64,000 nt of DNA from Cobetia amphilecti (GTDB lineage Bacteria > Pseudomonadota > Gammaproteobacteria > Pseudomonadales > Halomonadaceae). Every line of letters starts with the position of its first letter. Position 1 is the first letter of the stretch. The DNA lies in the NCBI RefSeq assembly GCF_030010415.1, contig NZ_JASCSA010000012.1. The stretch is one strand, 5' to 3'. Shown one piece after another: positions 1 through 8,334 of this stretch. The notes under the pieces are model-generated. The model ran no database searches, was not told the origin of the DNA, and saw only the letters and a list, made by a program, of their open reading frames with translations. The position numbers and the translations under genes were made by a program.

Positions 1-82
1 GCCGGTGGTCGGACTCGAACCGACACGCCTATTAAGCGGCGGATTTTGAATCCGCTGCGTCTACCAATTCCGCCACACCGGC
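1..82 (-). tRNA. tRNA-Leu(CAA), 3' end cut by window edge
   Basis: Read on the minus strand, the acceptor stem 5' half is GCCGGTG and pairs with CACCGGC at the window edge. The anticodon stem-loop is GCGGA-TTCAAAA-TCCGC, giving anticodon CAA (leucine, UUG codons). A variable arm (GCCGCTTAATAGGCG region) and a T-arm with GGTTCGAGTCC are visible, as expected for a class II tRNA. The discriminator base and CCA tail lie outside the window. A clear sigma-70 promoter lies just upstream of the 5' end. Confidence 0.95.
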
Positions 83-429
83 AACGGAGCGAAATTATAC
101 GGGACATTGCGCCAAGGTCAACGAGTTTTGGCGTCAGATCAGACACATGGAGCGCTTCCTCACACCCCACGCCGCAGTGGGCTGAGGCGTGTCGCCCGCA
201 AACGGGTCTTCGCGTGGACGATGGCATTGGGTATCATGAGCGACCTTTTTCGTCTGCCCAGACAGCCAAGGCCTCGAGAGTGTCGCACCTGACTGCCCCA
301 CCCGCAGAAAGGGAGCCATGCGCTCGCGACGAGAGCGCCAGTGTCTCAGGGCGGCATCTCCCCATTGTGCATGTACGCATGCCACGGAGCGCACCACGCG
401 CCTCGTGCTATCAGAGTGTCAGGTTGGCC
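83..429. other. intergenic region between tRNA-Leu and queA
   Basis: This 347-base stretch holds the tRNA promoter at its left end (94-121). I see no convincing gene in the remainder. An open frame runs through it in the queA frame and even overlaps the tRNA, but its product is low-quality proline/arginine-rich sequence with no resemblance to QueA, so I treat it as non-coding. No strong promoter for queA could be picked by eye. Confidence 0.6.
94..121 (-). promoter_or_regulatory. sigma-70 promoter for tRNA-Leu
   Basis: On the minus strand TTGACC (116-121) and a perfect TATAAT (94-99) are separated by 16 bp. The tRNA 5' end lies 12 bases beyond the -10 box, so the leader is very short, as is common for stable RNA genes. 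Confidence 0.8.
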
Positions 430-1521
430 ATGTCACGTATCGATTCCGGTGATGCCTCGGGCGTTGCCACACCTAACGACGCGCGCCCGATGCAGCGCAG
501 CGATTACGATTTCAGCCTGCCGGATGAGCTGATTGCCCGCTACCCGTCAGAGCAGCGCAGCGATTGCCGTCTGCTGCATCTGGATGGCAAGAGCGGCGAG
601 ATCGTGCACCGTCGCTTCCCGGATCTGCTCGAGCAGCTGGAACCCGGCGATGTCGTGGTGTTCAACGACACCCGCGTGATCCCCGCGCGCCTGCATGGCC
701 AGAAAGCCTCCGGCGGCAAGATCGAGATGCTGCTGGAGCGCCCGCTGGACGCCCATCGCGGCCTGGCGCACATCCGCTCCAGCAAGTCGCCCAAGCCGGG
801 CACCGAGCTGATCTTCGAAGGCGGCATCACGGCCGTGGTCGAAGGCCGTCAGGAGGCGCTGTTCGAGCTGCGCTTCCACGGCGAGACGCCGATGATCGAG
901 CTGCTCAACCAGCACGGTCACATGCCGCTGCCGCCTTATATCACTCGGGATGACGAACTGTCGGATCGCGAGCGCTATCAAACGGTCTATGCCAAGCGCG
1001 ATGGCGCCGTGGCCGCCCCGACGGCGGGCCTGCACTTCGATGAGCCGATCATGGCCGCCATGGCCGAGAAAGGCATCGAGACCGCCTTCGTCACCCTGCA
1101 TGTGGGCGCCGGCACCTTCCAGCCGGTGCGCGTCGACAGCATTCTCGAGCACCACATGCATAGCGAGTGGATCGAGGTCGGTCAGGAAGCCTGCGACAAG
1201 ATCGCCCGCGCCCGCGCTGCTGGCCGCCGCGTAGTCGCCGTCGGCACCACCAGCGTGCGCTGTCTCGAGAGCGCCGCCAAGGCCCACGCTGGTGAGCTGG
1301 CCCCCTACTCCGGCGACACCGACATCTTCATCTACCCGGGCTACGAATGGCAGGTAGTGGATCTGTTGATCACCAACTTCCATCTGCCGGAATCGACCCT
1401 GCTGATGCTGGTCTCGGCTTTCGCCGGCTACGAGCACACCATGGCGGCCTATCAGGCGGCGGTGGAAGAGCGCTACCAGTTCTTCAGCTATGGCGATGCC
1501 ATGCTGCTGGAACGCGCCTGA
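430..1521 (+). CDS. queA: S-adenosylmethionine:tRNA ribosyltransferase-isomerase QueA
   Basis: QueA transfers and isomerises the ribosyl moiety of SAM onto preQ1-modified tRNA, forming epoxyqueuosine at wobble position 34; it is cytosolic. The protein resembles E. coli QueA along its length: FNDTRVIPARL, KASGGKIE, GHMPLPPYI, AAPTAGLHF, TLHVGAGTFQPV, TNFHLPESTLLMLVSAF and FFSYGDAM are all present. The start at 430 (363 aa) has an AGG six bases upstream but adds about 20 residues to the usual N-terminus. The ATG at 490 (343 aa, MQRSDYDFSLP) matches the family length but has no obvious ribosome-binding site. tgt, acting earlier in the same pathway, follows 137 bases downstream. Confidence 0.95.
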   Translation: MSRIDSGDASGVATPNDARPMQRSDYDFSLPDELIARYPSEQRSDCRLLHLDGKSGEIVHRRFPDLLEQLEPGDVVVFNDTRVIPARLHGQKASGGKIEMLLERPLDAHRGLAHIRSSKSPKPGTELIFEGGITAVVEGRQEALFELRFHGETPMIELLNQHGHMPLPPYITRDDELSDRERYQTVYAKRDGAVAAPTAGLHFDEPIMAAMAEKGIETAFVTLHVGAGTFQPVRVDSILEHHMHSEWIEVGQEACDKIARARAAGRRVVAVGTTSVRCLESAAKAHAGELAPYSGDTDIFIYPGYEWQVVDLLITNFHLPESTLLMLVSAFAGYEHTMAAYQAAVEERYQFFSYGDAMLLERA

Positions 1522-1532
1522 ACCCCCTTTTC

Positions 1533-1569
1533 TGACATGGCCCCGGCATTCGCCGAGGGCCGTGTCATG
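1533..1569 (+). terminator. imperfect hairpin after queA
   Basis: TGACATGGCCC pairs with GGGCCGTGTCA with one mismatch around a GC-rich loop, directly after the queA stop. There is no T-tract, so it may be a weak terminator or an mRNA-stabilising stem rather than a strong intrinsic terminator. Confidence 0.4.
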
Positions 1570-1658
1570 CGCAGTTAACGCGCCCCGCGCTATGCTGCGG
1601 CATAGTGGCATCGACACACCAGCTGCGGCCTGTTTCGCCGCCAAGCAAAGAGAGCACC

Positions 1659-2795
1659 ATGCGTAAAGAATGCTTCATGAGCTTTGAAAAGCTCGCGACC
1701 GATGGCCGTGCACGTCGTGGCCGCATGACCTTCCCGCGCGGCACCGTGGAAACCCCGGCCTTCATGCCGGTGGGCACCTACGGCACCGTCAAGGGCATGA
1801 CGCCGGAGTCCATCAAGGAGATCGGCGCCGAGATCATCCTCGGCAACACCTTCCACCTGTGGCTGCGCCCGGGTACGGAAGTCATCGAAGCGCATGGCGA
1901 TCTGCATGACTTCGCGCAGTGGGACAAGCCGATCCTGACCGATTCCGGCGGCTTCCAGGTCTTCTCGCTGGGCAAGACGCGCAAGATCACCGAACAGGGC
2001 GTTCACTTCCGCTCACCGGTCGATGGCTCCAAGGTCTTCATGGGCCCGGAAGAATCGATGGCGGTGCAGCGCTCGCTGGGCTCCGACATCGTGATGATCT
2101 TCGATGAGTGCACGCCGTACCCGGCCACCCATGATGAAGCGCGCAAGTCCATGGAGATGTCCCTGCGCTGGGCGCAGCGCTCCTACGACGCGCATGGCGA
2201 CTCGCCGTCGGCGCTGTTCGGCATCATCCAGGGCGGCATGTACCCGGACCTGCGCGAGAAGTCCCTCGAGGGCCTCAAGAAGATCGATTTCGACGGCTAC
2301 GCCATCGGCGGCCTGTCCGTGGGCGAGCCCAAGGACGAGATGATCAAGGTTCTCGACTACCTCCCCGAGTGGATGCCGGAAGACAAGCCGCGCTATCTGA
2401 TGGGCGTCGGCAAGCCGGAAGACCTGGTCGAGGGCGTGCGGCGTGGCGTCGACATGTTCGATTGCGTGATGCCGACCCGCAACGCGCGCAACGGCCACCT
2501 GTTCACGCCGACGGGCACCGTCAAGATCCGCAACGCCGTCCACAAGCGTGACACCTCACCGCTGGACCCGGACTGCGATTGCTACACCTGCACCAATTTC
2601 TCGCGCGGCTATCTGCATCACCTTGATCGCTGTGGAGAAATGCTCGGCTCGATGCTCAACACCATCCACAATCTGCGCTACTACCAGACCGTGATGGCTG
2701 GTTTGCGCGGTGCAATTGAAGCGGGTACATTGCAGGACTTCGTGGAACAGTTCTATGCCGCGCGCGGCCTGCCGGTGCCGCCGCTGGCCGACTGA
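1659..2795 (+). CDS. tgt: tRNA-guanine(34) transglycosylase Tgt
   Basis: Tgt exchanges guanine at position 34 of GUN-anticodon tRNAs for preQ1, the step before QueA. Family hallmarks are present: GTYGTVKGMTPE, ILGNTFHLWLRPG, the active-site LTDSGGFQVFSL, ALFGIIQGG, GYAIGGLSVGE, GVDMFDCVMPTR(N)ARNG, and the zinc site CDCYTC...H near the C-terminus. At 378 aa it has the usual length. The start at 1659 has a purine-rich AAGAGAG ahead of it. An internal ATG at 1677 (MSFEK) would match E. coli more closely and cannot be excluded. It forms the usual queA-tgt-yajC-secDF gene order. Confidence 0.97.
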   Translation: MRKECFMSFEKLATDGRARRGRMTFPRGTVETPAFMPVGTYGTVKGMTPESIKEIGAEIILGNTFHLWLRPGTEVIEAHGDLHDFAQWDKPILTDSGGFQVFSLGKTRKITEQGVHFRSPVDGSKVFMGPEESMAVQRSLGSDIVMIFDECTPYPATHDEARKSMEMSLRWAQRSYDAHGDSPSALFGIIQGGMYPDLREKSLEGLKKIDFDGYAIGGLSVGEPKDEMIKVLDYLPEWMPEDKPRYLMGVGKPEDLVEGVRRGVDMFDCVMPTRNARNGHLFTPTGTVKIRNAVHKRDTSPLDPDCDCYTCTNFSRGYLHHLDRCGEMLGSMLNTIHNLRYYQTVMAGLRGAIEAGTLQDFVEQFYAARGLPVPPLAD

Positions 2796-2806
2796 TCGAG
2801 GCGAAT

Positions 2807-2836
2807 GACGACCGGGGGCCAAATCCTCCGGTCGTC
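2807..2836 (+). terminator. hairpin between tgt and yajC
   Basis: GACGACCGG pairs with CCGGTCGTC around a G/C-rich loop, with TTGAT following. It is a plausible weak terminator or attenuator separating queA-tgt from yajC-secDF. Confidence 0.4.
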
Positions 2837-2925
2837 TTGATATTCGACTCGAGCCAGACGTGAAGAAGAGCCTGAATCACGCTCATTGCATAACAACAGT
2901 TCACTCGTAACCTCTGGAGATACAC

Positions 2926-3261
2926 ATGCTGGAATTCCTGATTCCTGCCGCACACGCGGAAGCCGAAGCGGCTGTCGCCGGCGGCGGCGCCATCGGCCAG
3001 ATCGTCATGCTGGTCGGCTTCGTGGTCATTTTCTATTTCCTGCTCTGGCGTCCGCAGTCCAAGCGCGCCAAGGAACACAAGAACCTGATCGGCAATCTGG
3101 CCAAGGGTGACGAAGTCGTCATCGGTGGTGGCCTGGTTGGCCGCATCACCAAGGTCAGCGAGCAGTTCATCACCATGGAGCTGAACGAAGGCAACGAAGT
3201 CAACGTGCAGAAGTCTGCCGTGGCTGCAGTCCTGCCGAAGGGCACCATCAAGTCCATCTGA
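2926..3261 (+). CDS. yajC: preprotein translocase subunit YajC
   Basis: Small inner-membrane protein of the SecDF-YajC accessory complex of the Sec translocon. The 111-residue product has a short alanine-rich N-terminus, one membrane segment (about residues 25-43, IVMLVGFVVIFYFLLW), then RPQSKRAKEHK and the cytosolic domain with the family GDEVV-GGLVGRI pattern. A good ribosome-binding site (CTGGAGA) precedes the ATG. It lies 70 bases before secD, so the three genes are probably cotranscribed. Confidence 0.96.
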   Translation: MLEFLIPAAHAEAEAAVAGGGAIGQIVMLVGFVVIFYFLLWRPQSKRAKEHKNLIGNLAKGDEVVIGGGLVGRITKVSEQFITMELNEGNEVNVQKSAVAAVLPKGTIKSI

Positions 3262-3331
3262 TCCCTCCTGCTGCCGGCCCCTGTGCCGGCAGCATGCTTT
3301 TCTCTCCCGCTCCACCAAGGACAGGGCTGCC

Positions 3332-5182
3332 ATGCTCAACCGCTATCCGCTTTGGAAGTACCTGGTGATCTGCCTGGTACTTGCCGTCGGCGTGATCTAC
3401 GCATTGCCGAATCTCTACCCCGAAGACCCGGCTGTGCAGATCAGTGCCGCCAGCGGCGCCGAGGCCATCGACCAGCAAGACCTCGATCGCGCCACCAGTG
3501 CCCTCGAAAACGCCGGCATCACGCCCAAATCCGGGGAACTCAACGGTTCCACCGGCCTGATTCGCCTTACCAGCAACGACCAGCAGCTGCGCGCCAAGGA
3601 ACTGATCAGCGAGACGCTCGGCGATGACGCCATCGTCGCGCTGAACCTGGCCGACGCCACGCCGTCGTGGCTGGCCAGCCTCGGTGCCTCACCGATGAAG
3701 CTGGGCCTTGACCTGCGTGGCGGTGTCCACTTCCAGCTGGAAGTCGACATGGACGCCGCGGTCAAGCAGCGCCTGGAAGTCAACGCCAGCGCCATCAAGG
3801 AAACCCTGCGCGAGGAGCGTATCCGCTACCGCGGCAGCGAAGTCGACGACGGCACCCTGAGCCTGACGTTCTCCGATGAGGAAGACCGTTCGAAGGCGCG
3901 CTCACTGATCTCGCGCGACTTCCAGAACTTCGAATACGACGAGCGCGATGTCGAGCGTGGGGCCGTACTGGACCTCACCCTGACCGCCGCCGCCGTCAAG
4001 GATATTCAGGATTACGCGGTCAATCAGAACCTGACCACGATCCGCAATCGCGTCAACGAGCTGGGCGTGTCCGAGCCGCTGGTTCAGCGCCAGGGCCCGA
4101 ACCGCATCGTGGTCGAGCTGCCGGGCGTGCAGGACACGGCCGCCGCCAAGCGCGTGCTGGGTGCCACCGCCAACCTCGAATTCCGTCTGGAAGCGGCCAG
4201 CGACACGCCGGCCAGCGAGATGGAGAGCTTCGCGTTCCGCAACCAGCCGAGCCGTACCGCCAACATCATGAAGGACGTGATCATCAGCGGCGACAGCGTC
4301 TCCAGCGCCAGCACCAGCTTCGATGAAAGCGGCCGTCCGCAGGTCAATATCAACCTGGACGGTACCGGTGGCTCGATCATGAACCGCGTCACGCGTGCCG
4401 CGATCGGCCGCAACATGGCGGTGCTGTTCATCGAGCACAAGACCCGCACGCGCACCGTGATGGAAGACGGCGAGAAGGTCGAGAAGCGCATCCCGTACAC
4501 CGAGAAGGGGCTGATCAGTCTGGCGACCATCCAGAGTGCACTGGGCAACAGCTTCCGCATCACCGGCCTCGACTCGCCGACGGAAGCCAAGGAGCTGTCG
4601 CTGCTGCTGCGTTCCGGCTCACTGGCCGCGCCGATCTACTTCGTGCAGGAACGCACCATCGGCCCGAGCCTCGGTGCCGAGAACATCTCGCGCGGCATCC
4701 TGTCCGTCGAGCTGGGCCTGCTGCTGGTCGTGCTGTTCATGCTGGCGCGCTACAAGGCCTTCGGTGTCGTCGCCAACGTGGCCCTGACCGCCAATCTGGC
4801 GATCCTGATTGCCGCGATGTCGATGCTGGGCGCCACCCTGACCCTGCCGGGTATCGCCGGTATCGTGCTGACGCTGGGCATGGCGGTGGATGCCAACGTG
4901 CTGATCTTCGAGCGTATCCGCGAGGAAATGCGCTCCAAGATGCCGCTGCACCAAGCCGTGCACACCGGCTTCGAGCGCGCCTTCACCTCCATCGTCGATG
5001 CCAACATCACCACCCTGCTGGTCGCGGTGATCCTGTTCTCCATCGGCAGTGGCCCGGTCAAGGGCTTCGCGGTGACGCTGTCCATCGGCATCCTGACGTC
5101 GATGTTCACGGCGATCATGGTCTCGCGCGGCATCATCAATCTTGCCATTGGCGGCAAGACACTCAAGAAACTCTGGATCTGA
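3332..5182 (+). CDS. secD: protein translocase subunit SecD
   Basis: SecD works with SecF to pull exported proteins across the inner membrane using the proton motive force. The 616-residue product has an N-terminal membrane segment (about 8-25), the family GLDLRGGVHFQLEVD motif near residue 128, a large periplasmic portion (P1 domain, about 30-430) and a C-terminal block of five membrane helices containing GMAVDANVLIFERIREE. AAGGACAG precedes the ATG. The length is typical of E. coli-type SecD. secF follows after 12 bases. Confidence 0.97.
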   Translation: MLNRYPLWKYLVICLVLAVGVIYALPNLYPEDPAVQISAASGAEAIDQQDLDRATSALENAGITPKSGELNGSTGLIRLTSNDQQLRAKELISETLGDDAIVALNLADATPSWLASLGASPMKLGLDLRGGVHFQLEVDMDAAVKQRLEVNASAIKETLREERIRYRGSEVDDGTLSLTFSDEEDRSKARSLISRDFQNFEYDERDVERGAVLDLTLTAAAVKDIQDYAVNQNLTTIRNRVNELGVSEPLVQRQGPNRIVVELPGVQDTAAAKRVLGATANLEFRLEAASDTPASEMESFAFRNQPSRTANIMKDVIISGDSVSSASTSFDESGRPQVNINLDGTGGSIMNRVTRAAIGRNMAVLFIEHKTRTRTVMEDGEKVEKRIPYTEKGLISLATIQSALGNSFRITGLDSPTEAKELSLLLRSGSLAAPIYFVQERTIGPSLGAENISRGILSVELGLLLVVLFMLARYKAFGVVANVALTANLAILIAAMSMLGATLTLPGIAGIVLTLGMAVDANVLIFERIREEMRSKMPLHQAVHTGFERAFTSIVDANITTLLVAVILFSIGSGPVKGFAVTLSIGILTSMFTAIMVSRGIINLAIGGKTLKKLWI

Positions 5183-5194
5183 GGGGCCATCGTG

Positions 5195-6100
5195 ATGCGA
5201 CAGTTTGACTTCATGAGCAAGCGGCGCGCGGCCTTCATCGTCTCCATCGTGCTGACGATCGTGGCCATTGGCGCCCTTGTGATTCATGGCCTGAACCTGG
5301 GCCTCGACTTTACCGGCGGCACCCTGGTGGAAGTGAAATACCAGGCGGCACCGGCGCTGGAGAGCGTGCGCCAGACACTGGAAGCCGCCGGCTACAAGGA
5401 TGTCTCGGTCCAGACCTTCGGCGCCAGCAACGAGATTCTGGTGCGTCTGCAGCAGAGCTTCGAAGCCGGCATCGGCAATGACATCGTGGCGCATCTGCAG
5501 GCCACCGGTGACAGCGTCAACCTGATCCGCGCCGAGTTCGTCGGCGCCCAGGTCGGTGATCAGCTGCGTGACCAGTCCGGTCTCGGCATGCTGCTCGCCC
5601 TGGCCGTGGTGATGGTCTACGTGGCCTTCCGCTTCCAGTACAAGTTCGCCCTCGGCGCACTCATCTCGCTGGGTCACGACGTCATCATCCTGCTGGGCAT
5701 CTTCGCCCTGTTCGGACTCGACTTCGACCTGACGGTACTGGCCGCGGTGCTGGCCGTGATCGGCTACTCATTGAACGACACCATCATCGTCTACGACCGC
5801 ATTCGCGAGAACATCCGCAAATCGCGTACCGATGACATGCCGTCGATCTTCAATGATGCCATCAACGCGACGCTGTCACGCACGCTGTCCACCTCCGGCA
5901 CCACCTTGCTGGTGTTGCTGGCGCTGTTCTTCCTCGGCGGTGACATGATCCACAACTTCGCCATCGCACTGATCATCGGTGTGGTCGCGGGGACCTTCTC
6001 GTCCATCTACGTGGCAGCGGCGCTGCTGCTGGTGGTCGGCCTGAAGCGTGTGGATCTGATCCCCCCGCCCAAGGAGCAGTTCGAGGACGGCGCGCCGTAA
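5195..6100 (+). CDS. secF: protein translocase subunit SecF
   Basis: Partner of SecD in post-initiation protein export. The 301-residue product has an N-terminal membrane helix, the LGLDFTGGTLVEV motif, a periplasmic domain, and five C-terminal helices with IGYSLNDTIIVYDRIREN and the NATLSRTLSTSGTTL signature. A GTG at 5192 directly precedes this ATG and could also be used. GAGGGG overlapping the secD stop is the ribosome-binding site and sits at better spacing for the ATG. A bidirectional terminator follows. Confidence 0.96.
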   Translation: MRQFDFMSKRRAAFIVSIVLTIVAIGALVIHGLNLGLDFTGGTLVEVKYQAAPALESVRQTLEAAGYKDVSVQTFGASNEILVRLQQSFEAGIGNDIVAHLQATGDSVNLIRAEFVGAQVGDQLRDQSGLGMLLALAVVMVYVAFRFQYKFALGALISLGHDVIILLGIFALFGLDFDLTVLAAVLAVIGYSLNDTIIVYDRIRENIRKSRTDDMPSIFNDAINATLSRTLSTSGTTLLVLLALFFLGGDMIHNFAIALIIGVVAGTFSSIYVAAALLLVVGLKRVDLIPPPKEQFEDGAP

Positions 6101-6140
6101 GCGCCTCCGCTCGTTCAGCTCGGCACGGATCGCCAGGCAC

Positions 6141-6176
6141 AAAAAAACCCCACCTCATGCGAGGTGGGGTTTTTTT
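6141..6176. terminator. bidirectional intrinsic terminator, secF/suhB
   Basis: A stem of ACCCCACCTC and GAGGTGGGGT with loop ATGC is flanked by seven A on the left and seven T on the right. It therefore terminates both the rightward secDF transcript and the leftward suhB transcript. Confidence 0.92.
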
Positions 6177-6227
6177 CGTTCTCCAGACGGCCCCGAAGGC
6201 TGTCAGGTCACGTCGTCTTGCAGGGTC

Positions 6228-7022
6228 TTACAGGTGCGGCTGCATGGTCTGCGCCAGCGCCTTGTACAGACGTGCGCCAGCGGCCATCAGGGTGCCTTCG
6301 GCAACCACGACCGGCGTGCCGTCGGCACTGCCTGCCAGCGCGCCACATTCCTTCAGGAACAGGCTGACGATCTCGCTGTCACCGGCATCCAGACCCAGCA
6401 CATAGACGGCATCGACGCGGCCGGAGGCCAGCTCGAGCACGTCCAGCAGCGCACAGCCGCTGGTGCGCAGCATCTCGACCTGCGGGCCGACCTGCTGAAC
6501 GATGGAGAGGTAGGTCGGCAGGTGACGCGGACGCTGCCAGCTTTCCGGCAGGCCCATCGCCAGACGCGCACCTTCGATGGAGGTAGCGTTGGTCACGCGG
6601 ATACGGTGACCGGAGTGCTGGGCGCCACGACCGCGGCTGACGATGTACTCTTCGTCAGTGAACGGTGCGATGACCACGGCGTGCTCGGCACGGCCCTTGA
6701 ACAGGCAGACCACGGACAGCGCGAAGCCGGAGGCCGCGGATGCCAGGTTGGAGTAACCGTGCACCGGCTCGATGCGCCAGTGGTAGTCAGAGCCCTGACC
6801 TTCACCATCGCGATGGTCGGTATAACGGCCGGAGAGACCGTGTTGCGGATAACCGCGCTCCAGCTGACGCACGATGTGCGCTTCGGCGCGACGTGCAGTG
6901 TCTGCAATGAAGGTGTCGAGATCGTTGTCGCCACGGGCGACTTCGATACGTTCACGAGCACGGACGAACTGCTCTGCGGCACCGCGTGCAGCACGCAGCG
7001 CAAATTGGACCATCGGATGCAT
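6228..7022 (-). CDS. suhB: SuhB-like inositol-monophosphatase-family protein with degenerate active site
   Basis: A 264-residue member of the IMPase fold in the position where suhB normally sits (between secF and trmJ). The start MHPMVQFALRAAR matches E. coli SuhB (MHPMLNIAVRAAR) and has AAGG eight bases upstream. Conserved framework includes YPQH, FALSVVCLFKGR, SRGRGAQHSGHRIRV and SGCALLDVLELASGRVDAV. However, metal-binding motifs are changed: the family DPLDGT is EPVHGY, and the glutamate-rich TEESGE loop is SGRYTD. Only the C-terminal aspartate (GLDAGDSEI) remains. Known: E. coli SuhB also acts with NusA in rRNA antitermination without needing catalysis. Inferred: this protein is probably a non-catalytic Nus-type factor. 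Confidence 0.85.
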   Translation of the reverse strand: MHPMVQFALRAARGAAEQFVRARERIEVARGDNDLDTFIADTARRAEAHIVRQLERGYPQHGLSGRYTDHRDGEGQGSDYHWRIEPVHGYSNLASAASGFALSVVCLFKGRAEHAVVIAPFTDEEYIVSRGRGAQHSGHRIRVTNATSIEGARLAMGLPESWQRPRHLPTYLSIVQQVGPQVEMLRTSGCALLDVLELASGRVDAVYVLGLDAGDSEIVSLFLKECGALAGSADGTPVVVAEGTLMAAGARLYKALAQTMQPHL

Positions 7023-7527
7023 GATCAAGGCCTTGACGAGTCGGGAGCTGTTAAAGAACGGGTGCCACGGCGCGTGAGACATCAACGCGGCGCAACACGG
7101 ATCGAGCGAAACTGGGTGCAATCAGATCAGGCGGTCATGTAGCCCGTACAGGAATCCTGATACGGCGCGGGGCGCGCTGCATAGTGCAATGTATGCAGAC
7201 TGCCAGCCGCCACAGCACGCGGCGCCAGCGAGGGCGAACACATGTTGCGACATGACGGGACGGCGTAGTCTATCAGAGCTCGGCTCGAGCTGCCATTGCC
7301 TGCGGCCACCCTCTGCCTGCGCGTCGCCTCCCTGCGCCCTGCCCGCGCGCGCCTCCCCCGCGCCGCTCTTGCCCTCAACACCGGCGGGAAACTGCTCCCT
7401 GACGCGGCTTCATGCTAGGATATCGGGTCCTGACGCGCGATTTATCGCTGAGTCTGCGTATGCGGATCACGCACTGCGCCAGCCGCGTCGGCCGACCCGC
7501 CCTTCAATTGCTATCCTGGAAGTCCTC
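7023..7527. other. divergent intergenic region suhB / trmJ
   Basis: This 505-base stretch separates suhB (minus) from trmJ (plus). I see no gene in it. The right part carries a candidate extended -10 for trmJ (7413-7421). No clear suhB promoter could be assigned by eye. The central part (about 7310-7370) is C-rich on the plus strand. Confidence 0.6.
7413..7421 (+). promoter_or_regulatory. candidate extended -10 promoter for trmJ operon
   Basis: TGC-TAGGAT forms an extended -10 element about 107 bases before the trmJ start. The matching -35 position (TGCTCC) is poor, so the call is tentative. Confidence 0.35.
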
Positions 7528-8325
7528 ATGCTTGAACGTCTGCGCATTGTCCTGATTGGCACCAGCCATCCCGGCAACATTGGTGGTGCAGCCCGCGCCA
7601 TGCTCAATATGGGCCTGGCCGATCTCGCACTGGTCGCGCCGCGATGTCAGGTGCAATGCCAGGAATCCGCCTCACGCGCCTCGGGTGCCGATGCACTCGT
7701 CGCCAGCGCCTCGGTGCACGAGACACTGGAAGAGGCCGTGGCGGATTGCAGTCTGGTGGTCGGCTGCAGCGCACGTTCGCGCAACCTGCCGTGGCCGATG
7801 ATCACGCCGCGCGCCTTCGGTGCCACCCTGGCCGATGAAGCCCGCCTGCCGGATGCCCGCGTGGCCATCGTCTTCGGCCGCGAGGATTCCGGGCTCTCCA
7901 ATGAAGAGCTGCAGCGCTGCCACCGCCACGTCCACATCCCGACCAATCCGGATTTCAGCTCGCTGAATCTGGCCGCGGCGGTACAGGTGCTGGCCTATGA
8001 GTGCCGCCAGGCGTGGCTGGCCGACCAGGAAGCCGCCGGCGAGACGCCGCGTGCCGAGGATGACCAGCCGTTCGGTATCGACTGGGACAGCCCGCTGGCC
8101 AGCCATGCCGACCTCGAGCGCCTGTTCGAGCATCTCGAGAAGACACTGATCAGCGTCGACTTCCTCGATCCGGAACAGCCGCGCCAGCTGATGGCACGCC
8201 TGCGTCGCCTCTATCTGCGCGCGCGTCCGGACAGCATGGAAATCAACATTCTGCGCGGCATTCTTTCCGCGGTGGACAAGCAGGTTCGCCTGGCACAAGC
8301 CGACACGGCCAACCGCACTTCCTGA
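7528..8325 (+). CDS. trmJ: tRNA (cytidine/uridine-2'-O-)-methyltransferase TrmJ
   Basis: SPOUT-class methyltransferase that 2'-O-methylates nucleotide 32 of several tRNAs using SAM. The 265-residue product begins MLERLRIVLIGTSHPGNIGGAARAM, the RNA-contacting start of the family, and carries the knot-forming motifs VVGCSARSR, VAIVFGRED(S)GLSNEEL and IPTNPDFSSLNLAAAVQ. A long open frame extends upstream but has no TrmJ similarity; the start was placed at this ATG (CTGGA upstream). It leads the trmJ-cysE-isc gene order known from Pseudomonas. Confidence 0.95.
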   Translation: MLERLRIVLIGTSHPGNIGGAARAMLNMGLADLALVAPRCQVQCQESASRASGADALVASASVHETLEEAVADCSLVVGCSARSRNLPWPMITPRAFGATLADEARLPDARVAIVFGREDSGLSNEELQRCHRHVHIPTNPDFSSLNLAAAVQVLAYECRQAWLADQEAAGETPRAEDDQPFGIDWDSPLASHADLERLFEHLEKTLISVDFLDPEQPRQLMARLRRLYLRARPDSMEINILRGILSAVDKQVRLAQADTANRTS

Positions 8326-8334
8326 GGACACGCC

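Noticed and set aside
46..429. N-terminal extension of queA overlapping the tRNA gene
   Set aside because: The frame stays open by chance through GC-rich DNA; it overlaps tRNA-Leu and bears no QueA similarity.
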